From Methanosarcina acetivorans C2A (GTDB lineage: Archaea; Halobacteriota; Methanosarcinia; Methanosarcinales; Methanosarcinaceae): 64,000 nucleotides of DNA. The stretch is taken from contig NC_003552.1 of the NCBI RefSeq assembly GCF_000007345.1, forward strand, positions 496,001 to 560,000, given 5' to 3'. The position numbers and the translations under genes were made by a program. The notes beneath the pieces were generated by a model, which was given only the letters and a program-made list of their open reading frames with translations, made no database searches and was not told the DNA's origin. Positions 53,451 to 62,740 of the stretch are shown here, piece by piece; positions within the stretch are counted from its first letter, which is position 1, and each line of letters opens with the position of its first letter.

Positions 53451-54417
53451 AAGATATACTCCCCCGTCTTACTATGCTTGCAGGTAATTATGTAATTTTT
53501 GCCCTGACTTCCGGTAACTTCCTGTAATCGATGAGGATATAGAGAAGGTAACGAGAAACAACTTGCCTTATCAGGTTGAGTAAAACCGTCGACATTCTCC
53601 TCGAAAACTTCAAGGCGTCGGGGGAAGAGAAAAGTGCTCAACTCTCTTCCGGAAAACCGCAAGGTTTCAACCGAAAAGGAAATTTTAAGGCATACTGAAT
53701 TTTAAGGCACGTTGAATTTTAAGGCGCGCCGAATAAAGTCCTTCACTCCCGGGATATGATATTTTGTCATCTTATCCTGGAAATTCTTTTTTGAGCCTAT
53801 CCGGGTAACAATTCCCGCTGCAGGAAATCTTTGGGAAGGACCTGTTGGCGGAAAATCATTGGCATGGAACCCTATAATTGGAATATTTTCTCTCATGCAG
53901 CACCCCGACGCCGCATATTTCTCCTGATTTCTCCTAACGAAGAGGGGGGTCAGGACTGTTTAGAAGAAAACTCGCGTCTTGAGCTCTCATGAAGATAAAT
54001 ATATAATTTCTTTCCTTTAGGAAATACGACTTTTAATGATTTTGATTAGAATTAATTCAAACATTTAAGCTTTTTTGTTGCTTATAAGTTTTTATAAAGC
54101 TTTTTTTTGAAATTAAAACGCTTTAGATCCTTTATTATTGAAAGTAAGTTTATATTTTAGCCTGCTGATCTCATGACTGTCAGCAGGTGAGAAGCCTGCA
54201 GGACAAACGGAACAACTGAATAACAAGACAAATGGAACAAATGAATCCCCAGAATAAAAGAATAATTGAAAAACAAGTCAAAAGGACATAAAAAATACAC
54301 AAGACAAAAAAAGAACAAAAAACGGACGAAAAATGGACGTAAAACGGACGAAAAATGGACATAAAACGGACAAAAAATGGACAAAAAATGGACCTAAATC
54401 AGTAATGGGAGTATGTT
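53451..54417. other. About 1-kb AT-rich region with one small unassigned frame
   Basis: A minus-strand frame at about 53702-53932 reads CCMRENIPIIGFHANDFPPT, then GPSQRFPAAGIVTRIGSKKN, to NVP-stop. It looks like real coding sequence but matches no family I can name; probably the tail of a lost gene. 53990-54160 is strongly A/T-rich. The 3' part carries the phased A-tracts listed next. Confidence 0.45.
54324..54394. repeat. 11-bp periodic GGAC / A-tract array
   Basis: GGAC occurs at 54324, 54335, 54346, 54357, 54368, 54379 and 54390, exactly every 11 bp, with runs of A between. A-tracts in phase with the helix bend DNA, so this is probably a curved segment. It ends 24 bp before the ATG of the secreted-protein gene at 54418. 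Confidence 0.85.
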
Positions 54418-55323
54418 ATGAAAATAAAAACAACAGTATTCAATTCGATTTACCGCATTGCAGCGGTACTAATGGTGTTATGTATAATCCCTTCAGGGGC
54501 TTTTGCATCGGAGAATTCTCCTGCATTTGCTCCTGTAGAGAACATAACAGAAGAAAATTATGCTGATGTTCAGGCAGAGATCCTTGACTCTCTCAGCGAA
54601 CAAATCTCGGAGCTTCAAAGCTTCTATTCCAATGTAAGTGAAGCCTCCGATGCCTCGGAGCTCCAGGAAGTTTTGTCCAGCCGAATGCCGGAAAACGGAG
54701 GCGGACATGACGGGAATATGGGCCCCGGTGGAATGGGCAAGGGACCCTGTGGAATGTCTGGCTTATTCGGTTTCGCTCAGGTTGAAAGCGTAACTGACGA
54801 CAATTATACCGAAGTCCAGACAGCAATTGTTGATTCCCTTGAAAATATGACTGAGATGCTTAACAGTCAGCTGGATAACACGACTGATGAAAACATGACC
54901 GAGATGCTCAACGAACAAATAACCAAGCTTGAAACCCTATCCAGCGAAATAAGTGCAGCTTCCAGTGCGGATGAGCTTCAGGACGTTGTGTTCACCTATT
55001 TACAGACCCAGGCTGTTGACTCTCTCGAAATGGAAATAGAACACCTCGAAGAGATGCAAAGTAACAGCGAGACCGACGACAACATGAGTGAGAAGCTCAG
55101 CAGCAGGATCACGGAACTTACTGCCCTGATAGACGATATCAACGGAGCAGAGTCTCTCGAAGACTTTATGGAGGTCATGTCCTCTTCCCAGGGAATGCCC
55201 GGAATGGGAGTAGGCGGTCCGATGCAGCATGGTGGCTGCGACTGCCCCATGCCCCCCTCCGAAGCTCAGGACAGCAGTACTGATGACAGTACCGATGACA
55301 GCACTGACGACAGCACTGAGTAA
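54418..55323 (+). CDS. Secreted helical repeat protein with Asp/Ser/Thr tail
   Basis: 301-residue precursor: a signal peptide (1-29, ending GAFASEN), then two copies of a unit beginning ENITEENYADVQAEILDSLS and ESVTDDNYTEVQTAIVDSLE, each followed by a coiled-coil segment and an SADELQ/DASELQ capping helix. A Gly/Met-rich linker lies between (GGGHDGNMGPGGMGKGPCGM) and again near the end (GMPGMGVGGPMQHGGCDC). The C terminus is four repeats of the type STDDSTDD. No membrane anchor or sorting tail is visible, so it may be released or bound via the acidic tail. The ribosome site is GGGAG. Possible metal binding by the Met/His/Cys patches is only a guess. Confidence 0.8.
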   Translation: MKIKTTVFNSIYRIAAVLMVLCIIPSGAFASENSPAFAPVENITEENYADVQAEILDSLSEQISELQSFYSNVSEASDASELQEVLSSRMPENGGGHDGNMGPGGMGKGPCGMSGLFGFAQVESVTDDNYTEVQTAIVDSLENMTEMLNSQLDNTTDENMTEMLNEQITKLETLSSEISAASSADELQDVVFTYLQTQAVDSLEMEIEHLEEMQSNSETDDNMSEKLSSRITELTALIDDINGAESLEDFMEVMSSSQGMPGMGVGGPMQHGGCDCPMPPSEAQDSSTDDSTDDSTDDSTE

Positions 55324-56435
55324 GCTGTGACGGATAACCCGTGACAGATAACCTGTGGTGACAGATAACCTGTGATGGGTAAGCTGTGACAGTAAACTCC
55401 GGCAGGAACTCTGTAAGGTAAGTTCTGCAGGTTTGAACACTTAAAAACGAACTAAAACGAATTACAGGCTTAATGGACGAATAACAGGCTTAGTGATGCA
55501 CAAATCAGCTTCGATGATGATAAACACAATAGACATACTCAAAAGGAGGTGATAGGGAGTCCTACATGAGATCGGAAGCGAAAAGAGATGATGAAAAATC
55601 CAGATGATGAAAAACTCAAAAGGAGATGATAGAAAGTTGGAAAGGAGATGATTTGAATCTTCTCATCTTTCCAGACGGACTGGAACTAAACACAGAACAA
55701 ACATATCGAACAAATCCCTACACTAGATTATACCTAAATTGAATATCGCTTGATTAGTATCAAAATGTACCTCCTTTGCCCGGCTCGAAAGAACCGGGCG
55801 ACCATATGAAAACCCGACAACCGTAGCAGTAGATTACAGAACTAAATACTCTGATGAATGCAAAAAACGTTCCCAATAAAAAACACTTCCCTTCATCATC
55901 TCTTTTTTCTTTCATTTTGAAATTGTTTTTACCCTCCGTTTTTATTTTTCCCAAAACAATGGCCTGTTTTGTGTAATTTCTCAATACGTTCCTGCCTTCT
56001 TTTTCGTTGATAGTGAAATTAAAGTTTCACAAACGGAAGGAAAAAAGTAACACCGTAAAATTTTTGGGTTTGCGACTTTGCTCTATGTCTAAAGGGCATG
56101 TCGAGAATTCGTTGTACTATTTAAAGTCTAATTTTTTTACATTTTGTGAAACATCGTTCTCTTGATGTGAAACTCTTTCCATAATAGCTTTTTTAGATTA
56201 TGGTTTACAGAAAATCATGTACATTGCCAGAAAGATTTTCAAAATAATTATTCGTAAGCTATCAGTTTTTTCATGTTACCTCAATAGCTAACAAATGTTA
56301 CTCGTATAAATTCATTGATATATTATAATACAATATTTTTATAGGTTCCTTTTTAAAGTTACTTAATTTACTACTAATTGTTACCTTCTTTAATTAGTTA
56401 GATTTAAATTAAACTATGAATTTTATGGTCTTGAA
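55324..56435. other. 1.1-kb spacer with repeats and hairpin
   Basis: No supported gene. 55326-55393 has three to four degenerate repeats of GTGACAGATAACCTGTG. 55537-55655 contains four copies of a ribosome-site-like AAAGGAG(G/A)TGAT. The hairpin at 55778 is listed separately. 55900-56420 is AT-rich and featureless. Confidence 0.5.
55778..55799. terminator. GAAA-tetraloop hairpin
   Basis: GCCCGGCTC (55778-55786) pairs with GAACCGGGC (55791-55799) around a GAAA tetraloop, with one C-A mismatch. In an AT-rich region it is the most stable local structure. It is not followed by a T run on the plus strand, so an RNA-processing or attenuator role is as likely as termination. Confidence 0.5.
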
Positions 56436-56756
56436 ATGATGGCTTCGCCACCATCCACACGTTATATTGGGAATGAAAGTGTATGGATCTTTCCAACAGC
56501 CCCACCAAAAGAAAGCATGTCATCTATAGAAAAAAAGAAATATGGTTTAATAGAAATCCCTGTTAGTGATTTCGAAAAACATGCATATGATCTTGGTTTA
56601 CCAACTGCAATCGTTAGCGAGCATATTAAGTTAGGAGAGCCACTATATGTTATAACTAATCCTGACATAAAAATTGAATCATGTAAATTTGAAGGTAAAA
56701 AAACGATTACAAAAGATGAGGAAGATACTTCATATAGCATGGATCGGGAATTCTAA
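56436..56756 (+). CDS. Hypothetical protein upstream of an IS-split gene
   Basis: About 100 residues; the first residues (MMASPPSTRYIG) may precede the real start. Acidic, with KYGLIEIPVSDFEKHAYDLG and a Lys/Glu-rich C terminus; no signal peptide or known domain. Its stop (56754-56756) lies 2 bp before the ATG of the membrane-protein gene that IS1182 later split, so the two were an operon. There is no ribosome site at the first Met. Composition is AT-rich like its neighbours, unlike the housekeeping genes. Confidence 0.5.
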   Translation: MMASPPSTRYIGNESVWIFPTAPPKESMSSIEKKKYGLIEIPVSDFEKHAYDLGLPTAIVSEHIKLGEPLYVITNPDIKIESCKFEGKKTITKDEEDTSYSMDREF

Positions 56757-56769
56757 AAATGAAGTTTAA

Positions 56770-58437
56770 CAGACTGTCTCATAACCATTTTAAATTGTAC
56801 AATTGGGTAATACCCATTTCAATTTTTATTTCATTTCAACAATGAGAGATAATTTTCATGGATCAACATAGAGTATTTGTTATTCTCGCTCGAATTCCCC
56901 CTTTATTCCATCCTTTACTTCCTCCTCCAACTATCATTTTCAGCATACTTTTCAGGTTTTTCCCTTCTCTTTTTATAAAGTCTGCTATTTTCTTTATATT
57001 ATGTACAGTACACATCATAACAAATTCAATTCCTGTCTTCCTTTTTCCTCTCAATAGGAATTCTCTGAACCCTCTATCCTGTTTCATCTGACCAAACACA
57101 GGTTCTACGGTAGACATTCTTTTCTGATACTTTTCTGTCCCCTTCTCTGTGTTCAGTTTATCCCTCATATCCTCCATCAAATGTTCCCTAGGATCTCTTG
57201 TTATTGTCCTTTTTCCGCTCTTAGTACATGCATTTTTCAGCACACACTGAGAACAATAGCTACATACATAATACCTTAAATCAGGTTCACCTTTCCTCTT
57301 TTGTATTCTTGTAAAGGGGATTTCAAATGCAGCAGGACAATAATAGCAGTCTTTTTGTTCATCGTATGTAAAAAGAGACTTCCTGAACCTCCTGGTTTTT
57401 CCTTCTTTTTCAGCTTTATAGAAATTGTCAGGAATATAAGCATCAATTCCTTCTTCCTGTAAAAATTCCAGATTCTCATATGAGAAATAACCTGCATCTG
57501 CAAGTACTATTGTTGGTTTATATCCCAGTGTGTTTTTTACATTCTGTATCATTGGTTCTATTTGATGAAGGTCGTTTTCTTCGTTGACAACGTCTGCTGC
57601 AACGATTATTTGCTCTTTTTCATCAACAGCAACCTGACAATTGTAGGAAGGTTTCTTGCTTCCATCTTTATGCTTCATAATTCGAGCATCGTTATCTGTG
57701 ATGTTTATTTTTTTCAGCTTTTCTTCATCAAGCTTCTTCTTAGCAGCTTTTATTTTTTCCAGTCTTTTCTTCTTGTCAACAAGCTCTTCTGGAATCTGAT
57801 ATGGTGTTGAGTCACCATAAATTTCATCTTCATGTTTATCTGTCTCAATACTCTCTTTGAGTATCTTATCTATTTCTTTTTCGAGAGCATCCGAACTCTT
57901 GCTCTGTCTTGATGAAGCATTTGCCTTAACCTTTGTTCCGTCAATTGAGATACTGGAACCAATCATATCCATTTCTTTACAAAATGTGACAACCTGGGAA
58001 AAGATTTCTTTTATAGGGCCAAGATGAGTTGAACGGAATCGACAAATCGTATGAAAATCAGGTTTTTGCATGGCTGCCAGATACATAAATGCAGTATCAG
58101 TTTGAGTCATTTGTTGCAGTTTACGTGAACTTCTAATGCCTATAAGGTAACCATAAAGTAATATTTTTAAAAGAGGTCTTGGATGATAGGCTGGGCAGCC
58201 TTCCTTAGAGTAAGTGGATTCAATAGCAGTGATATCAACGACATCTACGATGTCGTTTAGTACTCTGGCGATATGGTTTTCAGGAACAAAATCTTCCAGG
58301 TCTAACGGAAGTAAAAACTGCTGCTTTTGATCGTACTTTCGGAACATGGGAAACACTGGAATTTGTTTTGTAAAAAAGATAAAGATTACGGGTTTCTGCC
58401 CCAAATGTATGATAGAGTATAGTTTTGAGACAACCTG
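56770..58437 (-). mobile_element. IS1182-family insertion sequence
   Basis: 1668 bp. Terminal inverted repeats are CAGACTGTCTCATAACCAT (left) and, reversed, CAGGTTGTCTCAAAACTAT (right), 15 of 19 identical. A 4-bp palindromic target TTAA is duplicated (56766-56769, 58438-58441). It carries one intact transposase gene on the minus strand. Removing it restores the reading frame of the host gene. Confidence 0.88.
56863..58347 (-). CDS. IS1182-family transposase
   Basis: 494 residues from the Met at 58347 (FRKYDQKQQFLLPLDLEDFV), the usual start of the family; a TTG-initiated extension to 58404 adds 19 residues without counterpart. The DDE core shows Asp in SIDGTKVKANAS, Asp in LADAGYFSYEN and Glu in VEPVFGQMKQDRGFREF; a Cys-rich zinc segment (YYCPAAF..., VCSYCSQCVLKNAC) lies between the last two. 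No frameshift or stop, so potentially active. It is transcribed toward the host gene's upstream neighbour. Typical length for the family is 450-520 residues. Confidence 0.92.
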   Translation of the reverse strand: MFRKYDQKQQFLLPLDLEDFVPENHIARVLNDIVDVVDITAIESTYSKEGCPAYHPRPLLKILLYGYLIGIRSSRKLQQMTQTDTAFMYLAAMQKPDFHTICRFRSTHLGPIKEIFSQVVTFCKEMDMIGSSISIDGTKVKANASSRQSKSSDALEKEIDKILKESIETDKHEDEIYGDSTPYQIPEELVDKKKRLEKIKAAKKKLDEEKLKKINITDNDARIMKHKDGSKKPSYNCQVAVDEKEQIIVAADVVNEENDLHQIEPMIQNVKNTLGYKPTIVLADAGYFSYENLEFLQEEGIDAYIPDNFYKAEKEGKTRRFRKSLFTYDEQKDCYYCPAAFEIPFTRIQKRKGEPDLRYYVCSYCSQCVLKNACTKSGKRTITRDPREHLMEDMRDKLNTEKGTEKYQKRMSTVEPVFGQMKQDRGFREFLLRGKRKTGIEFVMMCTVHNIKKIADFIKREGKNLKSMLKMIVGGGSKGWNKGGIRARITNTLC

Positions 58438-59562
58438 TTAAACTCATTTTTTTCTTTATGTTAATACTAATCCTGCTGGCAGGCATTTTTGAAATTGAGA
58501 CCCTGAAACAGGACATTTCAACAGAAAATGCTCAAATTGCAAATGAAACCAGCGAACAGTTAGAGTACATAAAGAACTTGCAGGCTGAATCTGACAGAAT
58601 ATTAACAGGAGATCCTGATGTACAGGATTTACTGGACGAAAAGACACATTTCCAGGGCTTATGAAATAATACATAACGAGAGTTTGGTAGAAGCTATTTA
58701 CATTGTTGGCTTTCATCCTGAGAAGTCAAGGTATTCGAAAGGTTTCAGAATGGTTGACGGGGTTGTGTACAGATTTTACATTGATATGAACAGTAAAAAA
58801 GTTAGCATTAAAGAAGATGAAACTCACGAAGATTTTGATCCGGATTCCGGTTTGGTAATAAGTGATTATATCCATGAAGAAGGGGATGGAATCTCACTTG
58901 ATTCCTCGATATCTATGAACACCTACCCAGGTGGTTGGCTCGAAACATTCTGGTTTTACCAGTTCAAAATAGAAGGCCATGAGAACATAAGTTTAGCTCC
59001 TGAATCCACTAAAAAACCTGAAATGAAGTACCAGCTGGAAGTTAAAAAGGTTACTGACGTTGGGTATAGAAATTTTTATCTGGGAATGCTTTTATTTGGT
59101 GATAAGGGTGCAGATGTTCTATCCGGTAATGACAGCATCCCATCTAAGTATTGGAAAGAGATGAGAAATCGTGAAACACATACTCTAACAATTTCCTCTC
59201 CTAAAAAAAGGAGCAACTCTATAGATTACTTTTACCGTTGGGATATAAGGAGCAACGCTAACCAGACAATTGTTTTTGATATCGATATGATAATTGATGG
59301 ATTAGGAAATACTGCCAAACCCGAAGAACTGCATGGATGGAGGATCATCATGCATACACCTCCGTATGTAACTGATCTATCAGAGGCTGATATGATGGAA
59401 CTTGGGATCTGGTCATCATACTATGGTAATTACTACCCTATCTCAACGATAATTGTTAAAAAAGGGGAGTGGCTGGAAAATAATAGCAGGGTATAATTTG
59501 CTGATATCAGGTTTGTAAATTTGACTGTAAACTGTATACAAAATTCTGGGGAAAATTCATAA

Positions 59563-60177
59563 ATGAAAAAATACAGGCTATTGATAATTGGCTGCTTGAT
59601 CATAGTTTCTATTTTTACTTTAGTGTCGAATACGCATTATTATGGGGAAAAGCCATCAACAATTAGCAGTGCAAAACAACTTAAAATAGGCGCAAATGAA
59701 ATTGGACCCGGATGGAAAGAAGAAAGTTACCAATATATGAGTGACCCGGTAGAATTTCTTGAGGACTTTGTTAATCAATTTGATGAAACAGCATTTAATC
59801 CCGAGGAAGCAAAAAAAGACAAAGAACGTTTGCTGGAAATGTCAACTAAACTTAACGAATCAAATGTGAAAGACGGATCTATTTTGCAATTGAGGAACTT
59901 GGATCATGAAATTACAACAGGTTTCATTGAACTTGATATCTTTGTCTTCAACGACCGTAAGGGTGCAAAAAAATATTTTGATCACAGAATAGATAAAAAC
60001 AGCGGAACAAAAATAACAGGATTTGGAGATGAAGCTGCTGTCGTTTCAGAGGAACATAGCAGTCGATATATTTATCTTGTTCAGATCTCAAACGCTTTCA
60101 TAGAAATAGTAGTGTATGATGAGGAAGAAGAAGCAAGAACAGTTGCAGAGAAAATTGTTGAAATTCTTAATTCGTGA
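59563..60177 (+). CDS. Membrane-anchored or secreted protein of unknown family
   Basis: 204 residues with an N-terminal hydrophobic segment (LLIIGCLIIVSIFTLVS) that contains IIGC, so it could be a signal anchor or a lipoprotein signal. The exported part (about 35-204) is alpha/beta with KIGANEIGPGWKEE, RNLDHEITTGFIELDIFVF and a repeating Glu-rich C terminus (YDEEEEARTVAEKIVEIL). No catalytic motif. The start has only a GGGGAAAA-like purine run upstream. It follows the IS-split gene by 66 bp on the same strand. Confidence 0.65.
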   Translation: MKKYRLLIIGCLIIVSIFTLVSNTHYYGEKPSTISSAKQLKIGANEIGPGWKEESYQYMSDPVEFLEDFVNQFDETAFNPEEAKKDKERLLEMSTKLNESNVKDGSILQLRNLDHEITTGFIELDIFVFNDRKGAKKYFDHRIDKNSGTKITGFGDEAAVVSEEHSSRYIYLVQISNAFIEIVVYDEEEEARTVAEKIVEILNS

Positions 60178-60225
60178 GATTCCTACAAAACCGGCTACCT
60201 TCTATTAGTTATAGGGAGGTGAAGT

Positions 60226-60669
60226 ATGAAACCAAAGCGGATGACTGTAATTGCAGTAATTCTGGTATTTCTTCTTTCTGGCTTTTATATCTATAGCACC
60301 TTTTCTTATATTTTATTTGGATCTTTGCTTCCTCTTTATAGCATATATAACAAAGACGATACGCGGCATGAGGTAGTTGTAGAGGTACTTGGAGTATATA
60401 ATCAATCCATAATCAAAGAGAAGTATTCTGTAGGTCCCGGGAGCGGGGCAGATTATCCAAAGACATTCTGGTTTAAATTTAACCGCTGGACAGATTATAG
60501 ATATGAAGTCAACCTGGATAATGAAACGGTAAGAACATACGAAGGAAAAACTGATAACTTTAAAAAAGTTCATATTGTATTGTATGATGAAGATAGTGAA
60601 TATTATCCAATTGTCGTAGATGAAATGTCTTTTGAGCTTGGGGAAGGTAGGAAGTGGGATTATGATTAA
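60226..60669 (+). CDS. Small membrane-anchored protein of unknown family
   Basis: 147 residues with a strong ribosome site (AGGGAGGTGA) before the ATG. An N-terminal membrane helix (MTVIAVILVFLLSGFYIY) is followed by a beta-rich domain (VVVEVLGVYNQSIIKEKYSV, then FWFKFNRWTDYRYEVNL and VHIVLYDEDSEYYPIVVDEM). No recognised domain; a small Ig-like fold is likely from the strand pattern. It is the last of three small exported-protein genes starting with the IS-split one. 60670-61855 after it contains only remnants. Confidence 0.65.
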   Translation: MKPKRMTVIAVILVFLLSGFYIYSTFSYILFGSLLPLYSIYNKDDTRHEVVVEVLGVYNQSIIKEKYSVGPGSGADYPKTFWFKFNRWTDYRYEVNLDNETVRTYEGKTDNFKKVHIVLYDEDSEYYPIVVDEMSFELGEGRKWDYD

Positions 60670-60809
60670 GTGTCATTTTTCCTTTTTACCATAATGTTAT
60701 AGAATACGCAGAATTTCAATTTAATCATAAAGAAGATCAAAACAACGAAGAAAAACGGGTTCATCGGGATTCAAATTCACTAATCTCTACGGTTTGCCAC
60801 AACTTCTAA

Positions 60810-61034
60810 GGCTGGATCTTCAAAAAACAGGCTGGAATTCTCAAGTTCGGTGAAGACCTGATGAGCTGGCTCCGAACGATAAAAGATTATGTTGTAACGA
60901 ACTTCCACCTGGAAATAGGGGATCTCGATTACGTACCCTTTGATACTTTTGGCGGGCGTGGCAGAATGTACCAGCTTTTCGGGGACAAAATGAATACTGT
61001 GATTATTGAATTGAATGAGGCACTGGTGACTTAA
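60810..61034 (+). pseudogene. C-terminal remnant of type I restriction subunit HsdR
   Basis: About 74 codons, in frame and without stops, read LKFGEDLMSWLRTIKDYVV then TNFHLEIGDLDYVPFDTFGG and RGRMYQLFGDKMNTVIIELN, to EALVT-stop. This is the end of HsdR proteins (typically YVPFDxxGGxGxMYQLFG). Everything before it, including the helicase and nuclease domains, is gone; an in-frame stop (60807) precedes it. The relic shows that a type I restriction-modification locus was once here. Confidence 0.8.
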
Positions 61035-61520
61035 AAATTAAATGAGACGAACTGGTGGATGATAGTTCGGAGATAAGCTGGGAGAAAGGTTCGGAGAAAA
61101 GTTCGGAGAAAACTGTGGGGAAAAATTGGGTTAAAAACTATCATTTTGGGAAAATTCATAGACGTTCTTTTGCTTACTGTTTTCAGTTACTGGTGGACAT
61201 GATCTCAAGTGCGTAAAGAATGTATATTATTAATGAGTTGTTATTATTAGTGGGAAGGTTTATGATGGGATAGCTGATAGGGCAACCAGGAAAGGAAACC
61301 TACACCTTCGGAACTTAAACCTGCTTCTGTTAAGGGGCAGTGGTTACGACGGTTATAGCATAGGAAACCAAAAGTCTCTGGTTTTGAGATTCTCAAAAGG
61401 TAACCTGTTGCTCTTAAAATAGGCTATCAGCATCATACTTTTTCATAAATCTATAATTAAAGGAGATCAAGAACATACCTGAACGGCTTATTTACACATT
61501 TGAATTTGAAGGTATGCTAG
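61035..61520. other. Spacer with possible TnpB remnant
   Basis: No gene. Around 61284-61345 one frame reads NQERKPTPSELKPASVKGQW followed by LRRL and a stop, similar in style to C termini of IS605-type TnpB proteins, but only 25 codons remain and the assignment is weak. 61060-61130 has a few GGAGAAA-rich near-repeats. Confidence 0.3.
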
Positions 61521-61652
61521 GAGCTCATCCCAAAACCCAGTTTTAATCTCAATTATCTAAATAATTCAAGATTGCTTTCTTAATCAGAAGCTTTGTTGGT
61601 TACTTAAATTAAGAGATCCAAAAAAGCAAATTTTGAGTTTTGGGATAGACTC
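61521..61652. mobile_element. MITE, copy C, with TAG duplication
   Basis: 132 bp. Ends are GAGCTCATCCCAAAACCC and (reversed) GAGTCTATCCCAAAACTC. It is flanked by TAG on both sides (61518-61520, 61653-61655), a 3-bp target duplication as made by IS5-type transposases. It is almost the same as copy B inside. Confidence 0.75.
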
Positions 61653-61655
61653 TAG

Positions 61656-61838
61656 GTCAATATTCCTTATAGCGGCAACTTTCGAAGAATTTCTGGCAAA
61701 GGGCTGACAGTCACATCCCTTTTCCAAACGATTAAAGATCGTGACAATACGCTTAAGTCCGGGATGGAGAATGAGCAGGTGGAAAGCATGGAACGCTTCT
61801 CCATGCTTTTGGAAGAAATAACTACAGATAACAAGTGA
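61656..61838 (+). pseudogene. Truncated coding fragment after the MITE
   Basis: The frame is open for 60 codons directly after the MITE (VNIPYSGNFRRISGKGLTVT, then SLFQTIKDRDNTLKSG...) and ends with TGA at 61838. There is no start codon or ribosome site of its own. The MITE appears to have separated it from its 5' part, which is no longer recognisable upstream. Family unknown. Confidence 0.4.
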
Positions 61839-61861
61839 ATAATATATTAGGAGTGAGGTGT

Positions 61862-62233
61862 ATGGGAATAGCTGAAGAAACGCAAGTTCCAAGGAACAGG
61901 ACTTTTGTGGCGGCAACTGAAATAAAAGGATCTAAGATCCTCACCGTTAAAGATGAAGAACTCGGAACGATTAAAGAAGTCATGATTGACTCTGAATGGG
62001 GAAGAATCGCATACGTAGTGTTCGCTTGTGATTGTTTTCTTGGTATGAAGTGTAAATTCTTTGCCATTCCCTGGGGGGCGCTTCATACAAGTCGAGGGGA
62101 TTATATCCTTAAAGTTGATAAGGACGCATTCAAAACGGCAGAAGGCCTAGATGAAAATGTGTGGACTTTAAACCATAACGATTTGGTTAAAGTGTATGAA
62201 CAGTATAATCTTCATCCTTACTGGGAAATTTAA
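61862..62233 (+). CDS. PRC-barrel domain protein
   Basis: 123 residues. The N-terminal half is a PRC barrel: FVAATEIKGSKILTVKDEEL then GTIKEVMIDSEWGRIAYVVF. The following strand contains CDCFLGMKCKFFAIPWGALH, and the C terminus is helical. PRC-barrel proteins act in RNA processing, sporulation-like or photosynthetic contexts; in archaea the stand-alone ones are uncharacterised. The start at 61862 is chosen because GGAGTGAGG ends a few bases upstream; a GTG at 61835 is in frame but overlaps the previous fragment. It precedes the tandem hairpin array by 500 bp. Confidence 0.8.
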   Translation: MGIAEETQVPRNRTFVAATEIKGSKILTVKDEELGTIKEVMIDSEWGRIAYVVFACDCFLGMKCKFFAIPWGALHTSRGDYILKVDKDAFKTAEGLDENVWTLNHNDLVKVYEQYNLHPYWEI

Positions 62234-62740
62234 AAGCTCATTTTCCGGCTATGATGTGAAAATTGTTGTTTCCGATCCGATTTTCTTTCCGAAGAATACA
62301 GGAAAGATTTGAGGTTCTCGGAAACCTTACTGTTTTTGAGAATGTGCCCATTTCCATTGAATAATTTATTTCAGTTGAATACCTCCGTTGCTTGCAGAGA
62401 GGTGAGTTCGCACAACTTTGATTATCTATTATTCAACAAACTCTATTAAAAAAGTGAACTTCATTTCTAAATAGAGATTAAAACTATTCAGGATGATGTC
62501 CCAGAAGTCGCATAAACGGTAATCTGAAGGCTTTTTAGCCATATATGGGAACCATAGGACGTTGTTTAAGAATGTAAAAATTAATACAGCATTTTATGCA
62601 CACGCTGATCAACAGAATGTATGACTGATGATTTACAGGCAGACCTATAAAAAAAACGAACCGTGTATATTACTATCAGTAATACCACCGTCAGTATTTT
62701 ATACTTGAACTTACATATTATATATTGTTCACAAGGAACT
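62234..62740. other. Spacer with a TATA box before the hairpin array
   Basis: No gene. The main feature is ATATTATATATTG (62715-62727), a TATA box about 25 bp before the first repeat unit. Confidence 0.55.

Larger units (their letters stand above)
56759..59496 (+). pseudogene. Membrane-protein gene split by IS1182 and frameshifted
   Basis: Removing the IS (56770-58437) and one TTAA restores an unbroken start: ATG AAG TTT AAA CTC ATT, encoding MKFKLIFFFMLILILLAGIF, an N-terminal membrane anchor, followed by a helical stretch to ILTGDPDVQDLLDE. There the frame ends at 58664, and a second frame continues (RAYEIIHNESLVEAIYIVGF from about 58650 to 59496) with a PepSY-like VVYRFYIDMNSKKVSIKE segment and an extracellular C-terminal domain. 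So the gene was hit twice: an IS in codon 3 and a one-base shift near 58620-58660. The function of the intact protein is unknown. The two genes after it encode similarly anchored proteins. Confidence 0.75.
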
